Shown here: positions 10,382-19,913 of the stretch, piece by piece | Position numbering within the stretch: the stretch's first letter is position 1 | Layout: each line of letters starts with the position of its first letter | From: Curvibacter lanceolatus ATCC 14669 | GTDB lineage: Bacteria > Pseudomonadota > Gammaproteobacteria > Burkholderiales > Burkholderiaceae_C | Direction of reading: 5' to 3' | NCBI RefSeq assembly: GCF_000381265.1 | Contig: NZ_KB906266.1 | Span: 103,544-167,543 of the forward strand | Length of the DNA stretch: 64,000 nt | The notes under the pieces: model-generated | The model's database searches: none | What the model was told of the DNA's origin: nothing | Seen by the model: the letters and a program-made list of their open reading frames with translations, nothing else | Translations under genes and position numbers: made by a program

Positions 10382-12142
10382 CTATGAGGCTGCGCCGGCA
10401 TCGCCTTTAGCGGCATCGAAGTTGTCGATGACTGCGGTTGCGATTCCTTTCGAATGCACCATCAGCCCTATCTCCCGTCGAAGATTCGACTCGCCCGGAT
10501 CAGCGGAAAGCCAATTCTGGCTAGTGATCAGGACATGGTCATCGTCCCAGGCAAGTATTTTGGCGTGCAGCTTGCTCATGAGAACTGGCAGCACAGATGA
10601 GCCTGGATGACCGTTGTGCGAGGTTGACGCACCAACCGGCGATTCGCTTGCCAAGCCATAGAACACGCGCGCCTCGATACCATTCTCGCGCACTGCTGTG
10701 ATGGCGGGCAAGACGACAGATGGGCGGGCGGCTGCGCCGATCCGATGACTCGTCACGAACATTCGGCGACGGGCTGCGTCTCGAGCAATGCGTGCAAACT
10801 GGGCATGCTGCGGACCAAGCACCAAAGTAACCTTCGCTTTGACACCGGTCGGTGGTTTCTGGAGGCGCGCATCGGAGGCCAGTCTGGCCATCTCGCTTGT
10901 CAGCTCCGTCCAATGCCGATCACCGCCCCGTGTAAGGTCTGCGACCTGCTCGAGAATAGCCGAGACAACTCGGGGGTCGCTGAAGCGTATAGACGCTTCG
11001 TAGTTCTGGAATCCAGACGAGAGCCAGTTGCAGGAACCGACGGTTGCGGAAAGACGCTCGGATCTCCCATCGTCGCATACAAGGATCTTCGCATGAGATC
11101 GCGTAGAGAAAGGATGAACGCGGATACTTAAGCTCAGCCCCTCAGCCTCAATGCTCGCGCGAACCTTCGCTATGGTCTTGGCCGTGGTCACCGCATCCGT
11201 CTTGTTCTCGTCTTCTCCCCACAGGACGTCGATAACCGCCCCACGCTTTGCAGCTGCGATAAGCGGAGCTTGCACGAGCGCGAATCCTTGCTCGGAGATG
11301 AACGTCGAATGGATAATGATCCTGTGCTTGGCCTTCCTGATGGCCTCGTGGAGCACACTTTCATGCATCGCTCCGCCGAGAATCAGGTCCTCGGGTCTGT
11401 ATATGGCATCTATGGAACGTGGCGCAGGCCTATCTACAAACGAGACCTGACGCCCCGTGTCATGATGGGGTGAGTTCTTGGCCATTGGCTCTGGCGGAGC
11501 GTTGCGCGCTGCCCGCTTGACGAGCTCGATGAGCTCGGCTGGTGCACGCGGAGGTAGTCCCTCGACGCTCGTCCCCCGGACCGTAGCGATCGCAAAGCGA
11601 TTGACCATCTTCTCCGCAGAGGGCTCGATTCCGAGAAACTTCTCGTCGTCCTCGAAAAGTGTTGCGAGAACGCCGGCAGTGTCGTCAAAGGCGTCGAGGT
11701 CGCGCGGCCTCAGCCAGACCAGTCGCTCACGAGCGGCGCGCCTCTCGACGATACGCTGCTCCAAGAAGGGCATCTCGCGGCTTCGATAAAGTGTTCCGGT
11801 TATCTTGTCGATGACGAAGTTCATCCAGCGGCTTGTGCTCTTGGCCAACTTTGGAAGCTCTTCGTCTCCCACAACGCTGCGGCCAGCCGCGGTCGCACTG
11901 AAGACGACGCCCTGGCTCTCCTGCTGCAACGTGACCCAACCTGCACGCATCAGCCGAATGAGCGCCTCTAACACAAGCCGCTGCGGAACATCGCCGGCTA
12001 CGGCGAGCTCGCCAACGGTCCTCGGCTTATTTATCAGTGCCGCGAGGAGAACGTGTTCAGCAAGGCTCCAAGGCCTTCCTTTCTCGAGGAAAAACTTGCG
12101 CTTTCCCTTGAGCAAGGGGATAGCGACGCGCACGACACTCAT
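10382..12142 (-). CDS. mkoB: Mokosh MkoB-like phospholipase D-family nuclease
   Basis: 586 aa. An N-terminal winged-helix-like region (about 25-75, with PRTVGELAVAGDVPQRLVLEALIRL) precedes two phospholipase-D half-sites: HAKILVCDD near residue 350 followed by GSCNW, and HAKILAWDD near residue 523 followed by SQNW. These HxK(x4)D motifs mark a PLD nuclease rather than a lipase in this context. Its ATG overlaps the mkoA stop codon by four bases (ATGA), so the two are tightly coupled. A kinase/helicase partner followed by a PLD protein is the described composition of type I Mokosh anti-phage systems (Millman et al. 2022). Function in this strain is inference from that architecture. Confidence 0.85.
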   Translation of the reverse strand: MSVVRVAIPLLKGKRKFFLEKGRPWSLAEHVLLAALINKPRTVGELAVAGDVPQRLVLEALIRLMRAGWVTLQQESQGVVFSATAAGRSVVGDEELPKLAKSTSRWMNFVIDKITGTLYRSREMPFLEQRIVERRAARERLVWLRPRDLDAFDDTAGVLATLFEDDEKFLGIEPSAEKMVNRFAIATVRGTSVEGLPPRAPAELIELVKRAARNAPPEPMAKNSPHHDTGRQVSFVDRPAPRSIDAIYRPEDLILGGAMHESVLHEAIRKAKHRIIIHSTFISEQGFALVQAPLIAAAKRGAVIDVLWGEDENKTDAVTTAKTIAKVRASIEAEGLSLSIRVHPFSTRSHAKILVCDDGRSERLSATVGSCNWLSSGFQNYEASIRFSDPRVVSAILEQVADLTRGGDRHWTELTSEMARLASDARLQKPPTGVKAKVTLVLGPQHAQFARIARDAARRRMFVTSHRIGAAARPSVVLPAITAVRENGIEARVFYGLASESPVGASTSHNGHPGSSVLPVLMSKLHAKILAWDDDHVLITSQNWLSADPGESNLRREIGLMVHSKGIATAVIDNFDAAKGDAGAAS

Positions 12143-15100
12143 TTGCGACTCCCGAGCAAGGTTTGGACGGGAACGCGTTTGACGTCACCCTTGTTTTGTC
12201 CGTTGTCGAGGCCCTCAAGTAGCTTTTTCAAGAACTCAACACGGTTCTCGTCCGGCTTGCCTCGAACCGCTTGCAAAACTTCCCTCAGGAACTCCGTGCT
12301 AGTGATCAGTACGAGCTGCCACTTCGCGCGGCTCAGCAGGACGTTCATTCGCCTGGCATCGCTCAGGAAGCCGAGTGCGCTCTGCACCGTTGAGTGGTGG
12401 TTGTTGCGCACGAGCGAGACCACAACAATATCTGCCTCGCTGCCCTGAAACGAGTCTACTGTGTGGCACCACTGGCCGTTAGAGGAGGGCGAACGAAACC
12501 CCCTAAGGCAGCTAAGCTTCTTATTCAGTTCTTCGCTGATGGTTTCGTCGATTATGCGGCGTTGTCGACCATACGGAGAGAGGATTGCCAGCGTTGGCGC
12601 TTCCTCGGCGTCCTGTTGAACGCTCCTCAATAGACTTAGAACTTCGATAGCGGCGCGCACTTCCGCTGGGTTGTGCCAGGCTGGGTACTGATCGCCTTGC
12701 TTCTGGTTCTGCGTCGTCTGGACATAGGGCATGTCGATTACCACGATTGGAGCCAGGGGAAGTCGGCTTTCATCTACTGAGGCAAACGGCCTCGGTTCGA
12801 CGGCGAAACGCTTTTCACACATCGGATCGGTTCTGAGGTCTCCATAGAAGCAGCCGGAGACGAGTTCTGCGATCGAAGGGTGCATGCGGTGCTGCGCAGT
12901 CAATTTTTGAGCGATCGGGCGCCCGCCCCGGCCTTTGGCCTGTCGCCTGAACTCAGCTTCAATCGCAGACTCGAAGAAGGTGAGAAGCCGCAAGGCCTCG
13001 GAGCAAAGAGCAGGTAGCTGTGATTTGTCCTCAGCGACGTCCTCTAACAATTCCTCTGTCGTTACATCCCTGATGGACCTACCAACAAACTCTTCTCCGA
13101 GCTTCATCGCTTCGTGAATCCGCTCGGGTTGCGCGAGCAACTGTTTCAGTTGGTCGGACGCAAACGCTGGAAGCTGTTTATGGTCGCCGATCATGAGCCT
13201 GCGATGCGAGAGAAGCAAAGGAGATATGAGCTCACTTCCCGTTGCCTTGGCAGCTTCCTCTACGATGGCCCAGTCGAACTGTCCGCGTTCGTCGATCAAA
13301 CGCTCCAACTCTCCCGAGTTGGTCGTCGCGAAGACCACATTCGCCGCGCGTGCGACGACGCCCTCAAAGGCTCGAAGCGACTGTTCTGAGCCTCTGCCAG
13401 CGACCGCAGCAGTCCTGCTTCCAGCGCCCTGGGCAGGATTTGCAGCCTTCGCGAGATCTGAAAGGGACTGCTGCAGCCTCAGCGGAACTTCCTTGGAAAG
13501 TGGGCTGGCTGCAAGTCGCCGAACCAGCCGACGGGTCTGTTCTCTAATGTCGAACTGGCTGGGAGCCTCAATGGCATCGCGCTTGCTGGACCGAACGACG
13601 AGCGGACCAGAAGGGTCATTTGCTCTCAGGACACCAGCCAGCTCGTCCATCAGATGGTCGATTGCTGCATTGCTTTGGGCAGTCAGAAGCAAGCGGGAGG
13701 TCGGTTCGTCAGCGAACCGTCGCGTCACGAGATCCCGCACAAGGCGGGTCTTTCCCACCCCTGGAGGACCTTGCACGAGGAAGAAGGGCAAAGTGGATGT
13801 GAGTTGCTTCAACGCCAACTGCTTTGGCTCGTCCAGCTTCGCGAATGCATCATCCTCGACTACCGAGTCGTGACTATCTAACACGTGGTGTCGGGGATCC
13901 ACGATCATCTGCAGCAACTCGTGATGGTTCTTCAACGCCTTGAGTGCCTTGAGCCGACGACGAAACTGCACGTCCCGGCCGACCGACGCGGGAACCAGGA
14001 CAGGGTCGTTAAGGAACGGGATTGCATCGGGGCCGTCGAATAGAAATACGTCTGGACGACCTGGCCGCTGGACGACCTGTCGAAAAGTCCAATCGGTGTC
14101 CGTCGGATCTCTTTCGCCGAGCGAGTGTCCATCTGCGAGGATCCACTCCTCGGAACCGAGCCCGTCGGCTTCCAGTCGTTTCAAGAATCGATCGGAGGGT
14201 GGTTTGAGGTCTAAAGCGGTAGAAAGAGCAGATCTCTCTGGATCCGACCGAAGTTGAACGCAAAGGCGGTCGCGGCCATGCTCTGTGGATTCGCGCAGGT
14301 CGCCTGGCAAGGGCTGGAGCTCCACAGCGTAAGCATCAGCTGCAGCGTAGACCGCTTCCAGTAACTGGAGCAGCGTGAGAGCTCTGTGAGCCGTCTGCTC
14401 GGGGGAGAGCGGTACATTCTGCTTGCCGAAGTCCTGTCGCACCTCATCCCAGGACATAAGCTTTCCACGAATGCGTGGAAACAAGTCGGACGCATCTCGC
14501 AGTCCCAGTATCTCTAGCGATTCCGGCTGCAGCCTTCGTTGGTTGAGCAGATTGACTGGGGCTGGGGCAGTGGTATCCACGGCTTCGCAGTAGGCGAAGT
14601 CCCAGCTGAGAGCCATGGTCTTGGGCGCGCGGAATTCCTGCAGGCGGTACAGGAGGTGCTTGCCGCGCAACACAAGGCGAAACTCTTCCGAGCTATCTTG
14701 TAGTCGAACGCAGAGCAGCAGCGGCTCACTGGCCAGATCGTCCCTGACAAATTGGAGCTGCGCCCGGAGATCGTCCATTTCGATGTCGAGTCTGGAAGCG
14801 TGGCGGATACGCTCGCCCAACCGGCTGCCAGGCCCAATGCGGAGCGCGAGATGAAGCTTGGCTCTGCGGTTGGCCGCCTCCGCTTTCAATGTCCCTAGTA
14901 CGCCGTCAATCCTTGTGGCGATTGCATCTCCATCGAGCGGCTGTTTGGGATTCAGTTGGACGATGAGCCGTAGCAGTCGTGCCTCTTCAAGTGTCAAATG
15001 TTCCGCGATCTGGAATGGGGCGATCGCTGGGTCGAGAACGCGCGCGCGCTTGGCCCCTAGAAGGTCGGTAGCGAGAAGTCCGAAATCGATCCAATCCTGC

Positions 15101-15729
15101 GAGAACGAATCGAAGGACCGGGTTGCACCCGCCACCGTGCTGCGGCTTGACACACCTTCCACGCTGGCGATACGCATCGTCCATTCAAACCCCGTGAGCT
15201 GGAAATCCGGCTCTGCGCCTCCAGCGGTGAGCACCGACCAAGCATCCACGCTGCGATGGAGCATCCCCTGTGCGTGCAGTGTCTCCAATCCGTGGGCGAG
15301 CAGCCTTAAATTGGCCCACACACGCAATCGGTTTGTCGTGCTGCGAGGCTGGCGCAGCCAGTGGTCAGCGGGCACGTTCTGGAGCAAGGATGCGAGCGGC
15401 TGTCTCTGACCGGGCGCGATGACTAGATAAAAGCCTTTGTTGTCGAACCCTGCATCGTGAAGATGCGCAATGCAGGACGCAGAACCCGGATAGCCGGCCA
15501 AACGGTGCAACTGCCTCAGCTCGTGGCGCCAGATCTGTTCCAAGTCGCCATCGGGTGCTTTGGCATTCCTGCGCCACTCGCGGATGAGGACAGGGTTGCC
15601 GTCGGGATCTCGTCCTCCAACGACGCCGGGTCGGCCACTCGCTAAGTCGGGCTTCTGCTGGTAGTCTTCATCGACGGTATAGGCAGCCAAGAAACCATCT
15701 TTGCGGCGACGCCTAGCATTTGAATTCAT
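12139..15729 (-). CDS. mkoA: Mokosh MkoA-like kinase-like/SF1 helicase
   Basis: 1196 aa from the ATG at 15729, chosen because GAGGGGG lies 5-6 bases before it; a start 13 codons upstream has no such site. Residues about 1-290 resemble a protein kinase fold, but the catalytic loop reads LHRSVDAWSV instead of HRDxxxxN, so it is probably a pseudokinase. The C-terminal half is a UPF1/DNA2-type SF1 helicase: motif I QGPPGVGKT near residue 650, motif II AIVEEAAKAT (VEEA in place of DEAx), motif III MIGDHKQLPAF, then AQHRMHPSIAEL, TVDSFQGSEADIV and MNVLLSRAKWQLV. Coupled by a 4-base overlap to mkoB. In described Mokosh I systems MkoA joins an STK domain to an RNA-helicase-like domain. Confidence 0.86.
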   Translation of the reverse strand: MNSNARRRRKDGFLAAYTVDEDYQQKPDLASGRPGVVGGRDPDGNPVLIREWRRNAKAPDGDLEQIWRHELRQLHRLAGYPGSASCIAHLHDAGFDNKGFYLVIAPGQRQPLASLLQNVPADHWLRQPRSTTNRLRVWANLRLLAHGLETLHAQGMLHRSVDAWSVLTAGGAEPDFQLTGFEWTMRIASVEGVSSRSTVAGATRSFDSFSQDWIDFGLLATDLLGAKRARVLDPAIAPFQIAEHLTLEEARLLRLIVQLNPKQPLDGDAIATRIDGVLGTLKAEAANRRAKLHLALRIGPGSRLGERIRHASRLDIEMDDLRAQLQFVRDDLASEPLLLCVRLQDSSEEFRLVLRGKHLLYRLQEFRAPKTMALSWDFAYCEAVDTTAPAPVNLLNQRRLQPESLEILGLRDASDLFPRIRGKLMSWDEVRQDFGKQNVPLSPEQTAHRALTLLQLLEAVYAAADAYAVELQPLPGDLRESTEHGRDRLCVQLRSDPERSALSTALDLKPPSDRFLKRLEADGLGSEEWILADGHSLGERDPTDTDWTFRQVVQRPGRPDVFLFDGPDAIPFLNDPVLVPASVGRDVQFRRRLKALKALKNHHELLQMIVDPRHHVLDSHDSVVEDDAFAKLDEPKQLALKQLTSTLPFFLVQGPPGVGKTRLVRDLVTRRFADEPTSRLLLTAQSNAAIDHLMDELAGVLRANDPSGPLVVRSSKRDAIEAPSQFDIREQTRRLVRRLAASPLSKEVPLRLQQSLSDLAKAANPAQGAGSRTAAVAGRGSEQSLRAFEGVVARAANVVFATTNSGELERLIDERGQFDWAIVEEAAKATGSELISPLLLSHRRLMIGDHKQLPAFASDQLKQLLAQPERIHEAMKLGEEFVGRSIRDVTTEELLEDVAEDKSQLPALCSEALRLLTFFESAIEAEFRRQAKGRGGRPIAQKLTAQHRMHPSIAELVSGCFYGDLRTDPMCEKRFAVEPRPFASVDESRLPLAPIVVIDMPYVQTTQNQKQGDQYPAWHNPAEVRAAIEVLSLLRSVQQDAEEAPTLAILSPYGRQRRIIDETISEELNKKLSCLRGFRSPSSNGQWCHTVDSFQGSEADIVVVSLVRNNHHSTVQSALGFLSDARRMNVLLSRAKWQLVLITSTEFLREVLQAVRGKPDENRVEFLKKLLEGLDNGQNKGDVKRVPVQTLLGSRK

Positions 15730-16452
15730 AGGATTCCCCCTCTTCATTGCAAGCTTACGGCAAATCATCTTGATAGTTGAAGCACTTCGAGATTGGAGAT
15801 CTGTAGGGCCAGTATTGCGAACCCTTTGTAATCACATGCTCAAGCCGCCCCGCGGCATGCCGCAGATGTGACGCCGCTGTTCCGGGCTATTGCCCGAAAC
15901 GTCCTCAATTTGATCGAATGAGGGATGAAGTCGTAACGTGCGGCGTGCTTTGGGGGATCTTGCCGATCGTCCCGATGACCTGCCTAGGCGATCGGGACGT
16001 GTCGTTGCCAGAGCTGCGTGCAAAGGAGCGCGGTCATCTGCTGACCGCAAAGTCGAATTTTCACGTCGCGTCGCACCAGTCCCTGAGATTCCATAATGCT
16101 CAGCCAACGGAAGGTCAAGGTCGCAGTGACTGCACGGACCCGCCCAGCCGCGTAGTTAGGCGAACCTATGCGATATCGAATGACTCGATTGCCGCGCATT
16201 ACTGCCTGCGCCGCCATGGAGCGGGCAACCTCAAATGCCCTCAAGCCCCAGCAGCCTGTGTTGGCCTACAAGGCCTATAAGAGCTACGAGCCAGACTACT
16301 TTCACTTGGATGTGAAGTACCTGCCCCAGATGCATGTTGAGAGCAAACAATTGATGAACAGCACCGTAGACTAGGGCTCCTTGAAAAATAATGCATTCCA
16401 GAGGGCTGTTCATTGGGCCTGTTCGTAGAGTTGTTCACGCATCAAGAAATCA
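15730..16452. other. Intergenic region between Mokosh and CBASS, with IS scar
   Basis: About 720 bases with no intact gene. It must hold the mkoA promoter, which I could not place with confidence. It contains an inverted repeat CGTCCCGAT (15968-15976) / ATCGGGACG (15991-15999) and the remnant of an IS481 transposase at about 16255-16338. The joint between two separate defence systems being marked by an insertion-sequence scar suggests they arrived separately. Confidence 0.6.
16255..16338 (+). pseudogene. IS481-family transposase fragment
   Basis: Translated in one frame the stretch reads KAYKSYEPDYFHLDVKYLPQM, matching the very conserved IS481 integrase-core segment (FK-YEPGYxHxDVKYLPQM) that carries the first catalytic Asp. 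Similarity stops on both sides after about 28 codons, so only a scar remains. No inverted repeats of a complete IS could be identified nearby. Confidence 0.75.
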
Positions 16453-16938
16453 TCACGAACGAGAAAATTCTGCTTTAAGAAAACGAACCGTGTCGTGAAA
16501 CCCAACATACCACCCTTCTGGGAAGGGTCGATTTCCGACAATCACAAAAGCGAACCCGTTCAAAACAGAAATAGCAGCCCGCGCATGATCTGCCGCAAGT
16601 CTCTCATCTGTGCCGGAGGGGGTGGGCATCGCCTCAGGGTGGGTATGCCAAAGGCCAATGCAATACAAACCCTCCTGAAGCAAATCCTGTCGTTGCCGCA
16701 TCGCCTCGATAGGATCGAACGCCACGCTTGCCCAAGACGCACGCCGCGCCTTGAGCGAGGTGACTTTTGAGATCACGATGGTTGACGCCGTGAGGTCATT
16801 TGTGAAGAGCTGACCCACGGACTCTTTTGAACGTGACCAGCGCTGCATCCTCCTCTGCAGCATCGAGACTGCGGTTTCGTCAAACTTAAGACTCCATTCC
16901 GCGCCCGGGAGTGCAAACTTCACTAGCGGCTCAGGCAC
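16453..16938 (-). CDS. cap3: CBASS Cap3, JAB/JAMM isopeptidase
   Basis: Deconjugase that removes target proteins from the CD-NTase C-terminus in type II CBASS. The zinc site is complete: WHTHPEAMPTPSGTD gives H-x-H-x7-S-x2-D (H98, H100, S108, D111 when counted from the GTG at 16938), and E39 in ESVGQLF is the upstream catalytic Glu. Length 161 aa. The GTG at 16938 overlaps the cap2 stop by 8 bases; a TTG 11 codons upstream (16971) is also open, and neither has a strong ribosome site. Last gene of the CBASS operon. Confidence 0.9.
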   Translation of the reverse strand: MPEPLVKFALPGAEWSLKFDETAVSMLQRRMQRWSRSKESVGQLFTNDLTASTIVISKVTSLKARRASWASVAFDPIEAMRQRQDLLQEGLYCIGLWHTHPEAMPTPSGTDERLAADHARAAISVLNGFAFVIVGNRPFPEGWYVGFHDTVRFLKAEFSRS

Positions 16939-18625
16939 GTTGCAGTATCTCTGCCAACGGGCGATGCTCAATGACCGAATCTACCCCCACGGGAACCGGA
17001 GGGGGACGATTGAAAGTCGCGGAAGGTGACATGCTATTGAAGTAGCTTTCATGACGAATCATGGACCATACCCCAGAGGACACATGTTCGCCGTTCAGAA
17101 CTTGCAGTACGCGCTCAGACACCATGCCTGCAGCTGCCCAGGCGTCGGCAACACCATACGGATGGAAGCCCTGGCCACATCCTGGAAGATCAACCTGCAC
17201 GTCATCTGGCCAAGTCGCGACATTGACCGCTGTATCGGCGGGGTCCGAAGCAGGCCACACATCACTACCAGAAATCAAAACTGCATGAGCGGCTGCGCCA
17301 AATGGCTCCATCCATGCCATCATCACTGGGACGTCTTTCAGCACATGCTCCCGAAGCAATGAAGTGCCAATCCTTACGGAGCGCTCGCCCGTGCAATCCA
17401 CGATGAGATCCGGCAGCTGCCGTTGATCCGCCTTGGCGCACCACTGCATGGCTTTTTCACCGAAAGCGTCGAGTTGCGCCCCTGGGATGGCCTGCCGCAA
17501 TCGAGCGCATAGTGATGCAGCTTTCCCAAAGCCTATGTGTGGCGCACCGAGCACATGGCGCGAGATATTTTCAGGCTCGAATGTTTGGGGATCCACTACC
17601 TCAAGGGAGCCGACGCCTGCACGTGCCAAGAGTTCGATCAACGGCGCACCCAGCGAGCCACTTCCAAATACCACCACCTTCTTGGCGGCAAGATGAGCCA
17701 AACCCTCAGCCCGATGATCTCGGGACAGGCTCCATTGCCTGTCAACACGGGTGACGTCGATGGGCACAAGGGCCGGCTCGACTTGACGTGCGACCTGCGG
17801 CGGCACTATCCGCCATCCGTACACGGCCGGGCCCTGCAAGAGCACCACGAACACGGGCGCCTTGTTCGGCCAACGGCGCGCCAGGTACCAATTCTGCAGC
17901 TTTCCCGCGGAATCACTGAGCTGCGAAAGAAGCTCATCAAGATCATGAAAACTCCTCGGCCAAACACTGGGCGTCCATCGTTCGGCAGTAGGCAGCTTCA
18001 TCACCAGCGCGCCGCCACGAATGATGCCGCCCAATGGCCATGCTCTGGCCTTTGCCACACGCTCCGGCTCCGTCGTAGACGTCGTGGCGAGGGCCCTACC
18101 GTCCCCAAGAGAAAGCGCGGCAGCCTCCTGTGGTTCATCAATTCTCACATCGGCATCCAGCAATAGCTCTACCGTGCGATAGCTGGCTGGTACTTTGGCC
18201 CCAGCCGCATAGCGGGCCCAGTAATCTTGACGTTCCCGACTGAATTCAGCCTCTACCCAACCTGGATCGGCGCATCGATCGAGGAAGTCGGAAAACCTGG
18301 CCAAAACACGACCGACTGCCGCCACCGGGGCGGCGACGTCTGCCGAGTCGAATTCGACACCGTGGCAGAAATGGCCATCTACCTCGATGTGGGGCAGCTG
18401 CAAACAGAACTTCCGGTCCAATTCGATGCGGGCAGGCGTGAGCGGAAAATCGTGCTGAAGCACCAGCAGTGGCGCGGCGCCATTCAGTACCGGCGCACCT
18501 TCTGCCAAACGCCAGACGCGACAACGCTGCTCCGACTCCTTGTCCGGGCATCGCGTTGCTGCGCTGGGCCCGAGTCCGTCAAACCACGCCGTGACCATGC
18601 CGATCGCGGCTAAAAATAATGGCAT
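16931..18625 (-). CDS. cap2: CBASS Cap2, E2-E1 fusion ubiquitin-transferase-like
   Basis: 564 aa from ATG 18625, 19 bases after the CD-NTase stop; longer in-frame starts run deep into that gene and are rejected. The N-terminal E2-like domain has the H/P...C arrangement LPHIEVDGHFC with candidate catalytic Cys87. The C-terminal ThiF/E1 domain has the nucleotide loop FGSGSLGAPL at 320-329, acidic D345 in VVDPQTFEPENISRH, CTGERSVR, and candidate E1 Cys483 in LPGCGQGFHP. In characterised systems Cap2 links the CD-NTase C-terminus to target proteins and primes it. E1 and E2 on one chain plus Cap3 define type II CBASS. Confidence 0.92.
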   Translation of the reverse strand: MPLFLAAIGMVTAWFDGLGPSAATRCPDKESEQRCRVWRLAEGAPVLNGAAPLLVLQHDFPLTPARIELDRKFCLQLPHIEVDGHFCHGVEFDSADVAAPVAAVGRVLARFSDFLDRCADPGWVEAEFSRERQDYWARYAAGAKVPASYRTVELLLDADVRIDEPQEAAALSLGDGRALATTSTTEPERVAKARAWPLGGIIRGGALVMKLPTAERWTPSVWPRSFHDLDELLSQLSDSAGKLQNWYLARRWPNKAPVFVVLLQGPAVYGWRIVPPQVARQVEPALVPIDVTRVDRQWSLSRDHRAEGLAHLAAKKVVVFGSGSLGAPLIELLARAGVGSLEVVDPQTFEPENISRHVLGAPHIGFGKAASLCARLRQAIPGAQLDAFGEKAMQWCAKADQRQLPDLIVDCTGERSVRIGTSLLREHVLKDVPVMMAWMEPFGAAAHAVLISGSDVWPASDPADTAVNVATWPDDVQVDLPGCGQGFHPYGVADAWAAAGMVSERVLQVLNGEHVSSGVWSMIRHESYFNSMSPSATFNRPPPVPVGVDSVIEHRPLAEILQRA

Positions 18626-18644
18626 GGTCGGCACCTTGACCCCC

Positions 18645-19886
18645 TTACGCCAACGTGTTGGTGCGATGGCTGACGGGCGTTGCAACATTTGGATTGGCCA
18701 CCTGCCCCCCGGATGCCACAACCAAGCTCTTGAGCAGCGGCGTGGACTCGGTCGAACTGCCGAGACTGTCGCGCCACGCATCAACCCCGGCTTGCCCGAA
18801 CACGCCGCGCAGCTTCTCTTCAGCGCTCCTGGAATACTCATCTGTGAGCAGTGCCTCGAGGTGCGTCTCCAGTTGCTTGTGCCAACGCTTGAATTCGCGT
18901 GCACGGGCCCCTTGATCACTATTCCAACGATCCGCGAAATTCTCCGTGGAAAGCTTCGGGTTTTCCACATAGAAGCGACCTGCTGCATCACGCTTGATGT
19001 AGTCGGGCATCTCCTCCACGATGGCAAGCACCACCTCAATAGGCGAATTGAAGCTGTGACGCCTGGTTCGCCAGATGTTCTCAAACGCTTGGGTCGCCAG
19101 GGTCACGATGATGACCGAGATCGGCATCGTGTCTTTCTGATCTGGGCTCGCGTAGAAGTAGAAGTTGTCACGATGCAGCTTCATCAACTGGACGGCTCGA
19201 CGCAGGATGTCGTCTATCCCAACAGGGGCGCTGGGAAGAGGGTCGACTGACTTACGGGCCTCGACCACCGAAGACAACACTGCTTCTTGCTGAAATTCAA
19301 ACCGCAGGTCGGCGCGTTCGCAAAACCAGTCAGCAAACTCCTTCGGATTCGACGGACTCCAGACTGTATCGGGGTCTCTTACCCGCAGGCCTGCGCCATA
19401 GGTTTTGTACATGTCCGCCACTGCCGGCGTCACGTCGAAATAGAACGCCTCTCCCGGGTACTGCAATCGCCAGCAACGACGCCGTGGATCTGGGGCACCG
19501 GTAAACTCTTCGTTGCCCTCAAGGGCTTTCCCAAACTCTTCAAACATCGCTTCTGAGTCCGGGTTGTTGTACTTCGGCCCGGACAGCTCCACCATGATGT
19601 CGATATCAAACTTCGCATTGCCTCGAGGGCGGATGGTGGTCTGTGTGCGCATCGACCCCTGCGAATAGACATCAACGTTATGGCGCGGAATGTCCAGCTT
19701 GGTGGCGATGTCATCTGCCAAGAGCTCGTATTGCTTGATGGCCTTGGCGCGATCGACCTTGTCGAGCTCAAGTCGCCGAAGCAAGGACATGATGAGTTGC
19801 TCCCAACGGCCGGCATCTCGCGTCATGCCCAAAGACTTCTGCAAGCGAGTGGTGAACGTAATGTTGTTTGGCGGGTTCGCAGTCAT
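18645..19886 (-). CDS. cdnG: CBASS CD-NTase (cGAS/DncV-like nucleotidyltransferase)
   Basis: Makes a cyclic oligonucleotide alarm signal on phage infection. 413 aa; the nucleotidyltransferase core shows YSQGSMR (G77, S78), then FDIDIMVEL with D94 and D96, and third acid D151 in FYFDVTPAV. Pairing with a Cap5 effector suggests clade G, which makes a guanine-containing cyclic dinucleotide in studied cases; clade and product are inference. The C-terminus (HRTNTLA) is an extended, probably flexible tail, as needed for Cap2 conjugation. It starts 27 bases after cap5 with AAGGTAC as a plausible ribosome site. Confidence 0.92.
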   Translation of the reverse strand: MTANPPNNITFTTRLQKSLGMTRDAGRWEQLIMSLLRRLELDKVDRAKAIKQYELLADDIATKLDIPRHNVDVYSQGSMRTQTTIRPRGNAKFDIDIMVELSGPKYNNPDSEAMFEEFGKALEGNEEFTGAPDPRRRCWRLQYPGEAFYFDVTPAVADMYKTYGAGLRVRDPDTVWSPSNPKEFADWFCERADLRFEFQQEAVLSSVVEARKSVDPLPSAPVGIDDILRRAVQLMKLHRDNFYFYASPDQKDTMPISVIIVTLATQAFENIWRTRRHSFNSPIEVVLAIVEEMPDYIKRDAAGRFYVENPKLSTENFADRWNSDQGARAREFKRWHKQLETHLEALLTDEYSRSAEEKLRGVFGQAGVDAWRDSLGSSTESTPLLKSLVVASGGQVANPNVATPVSHRTNTLA

Positions 19887-19913
19887 GATGAAGTACCTTT
19901 GTGCCGACCTTGT

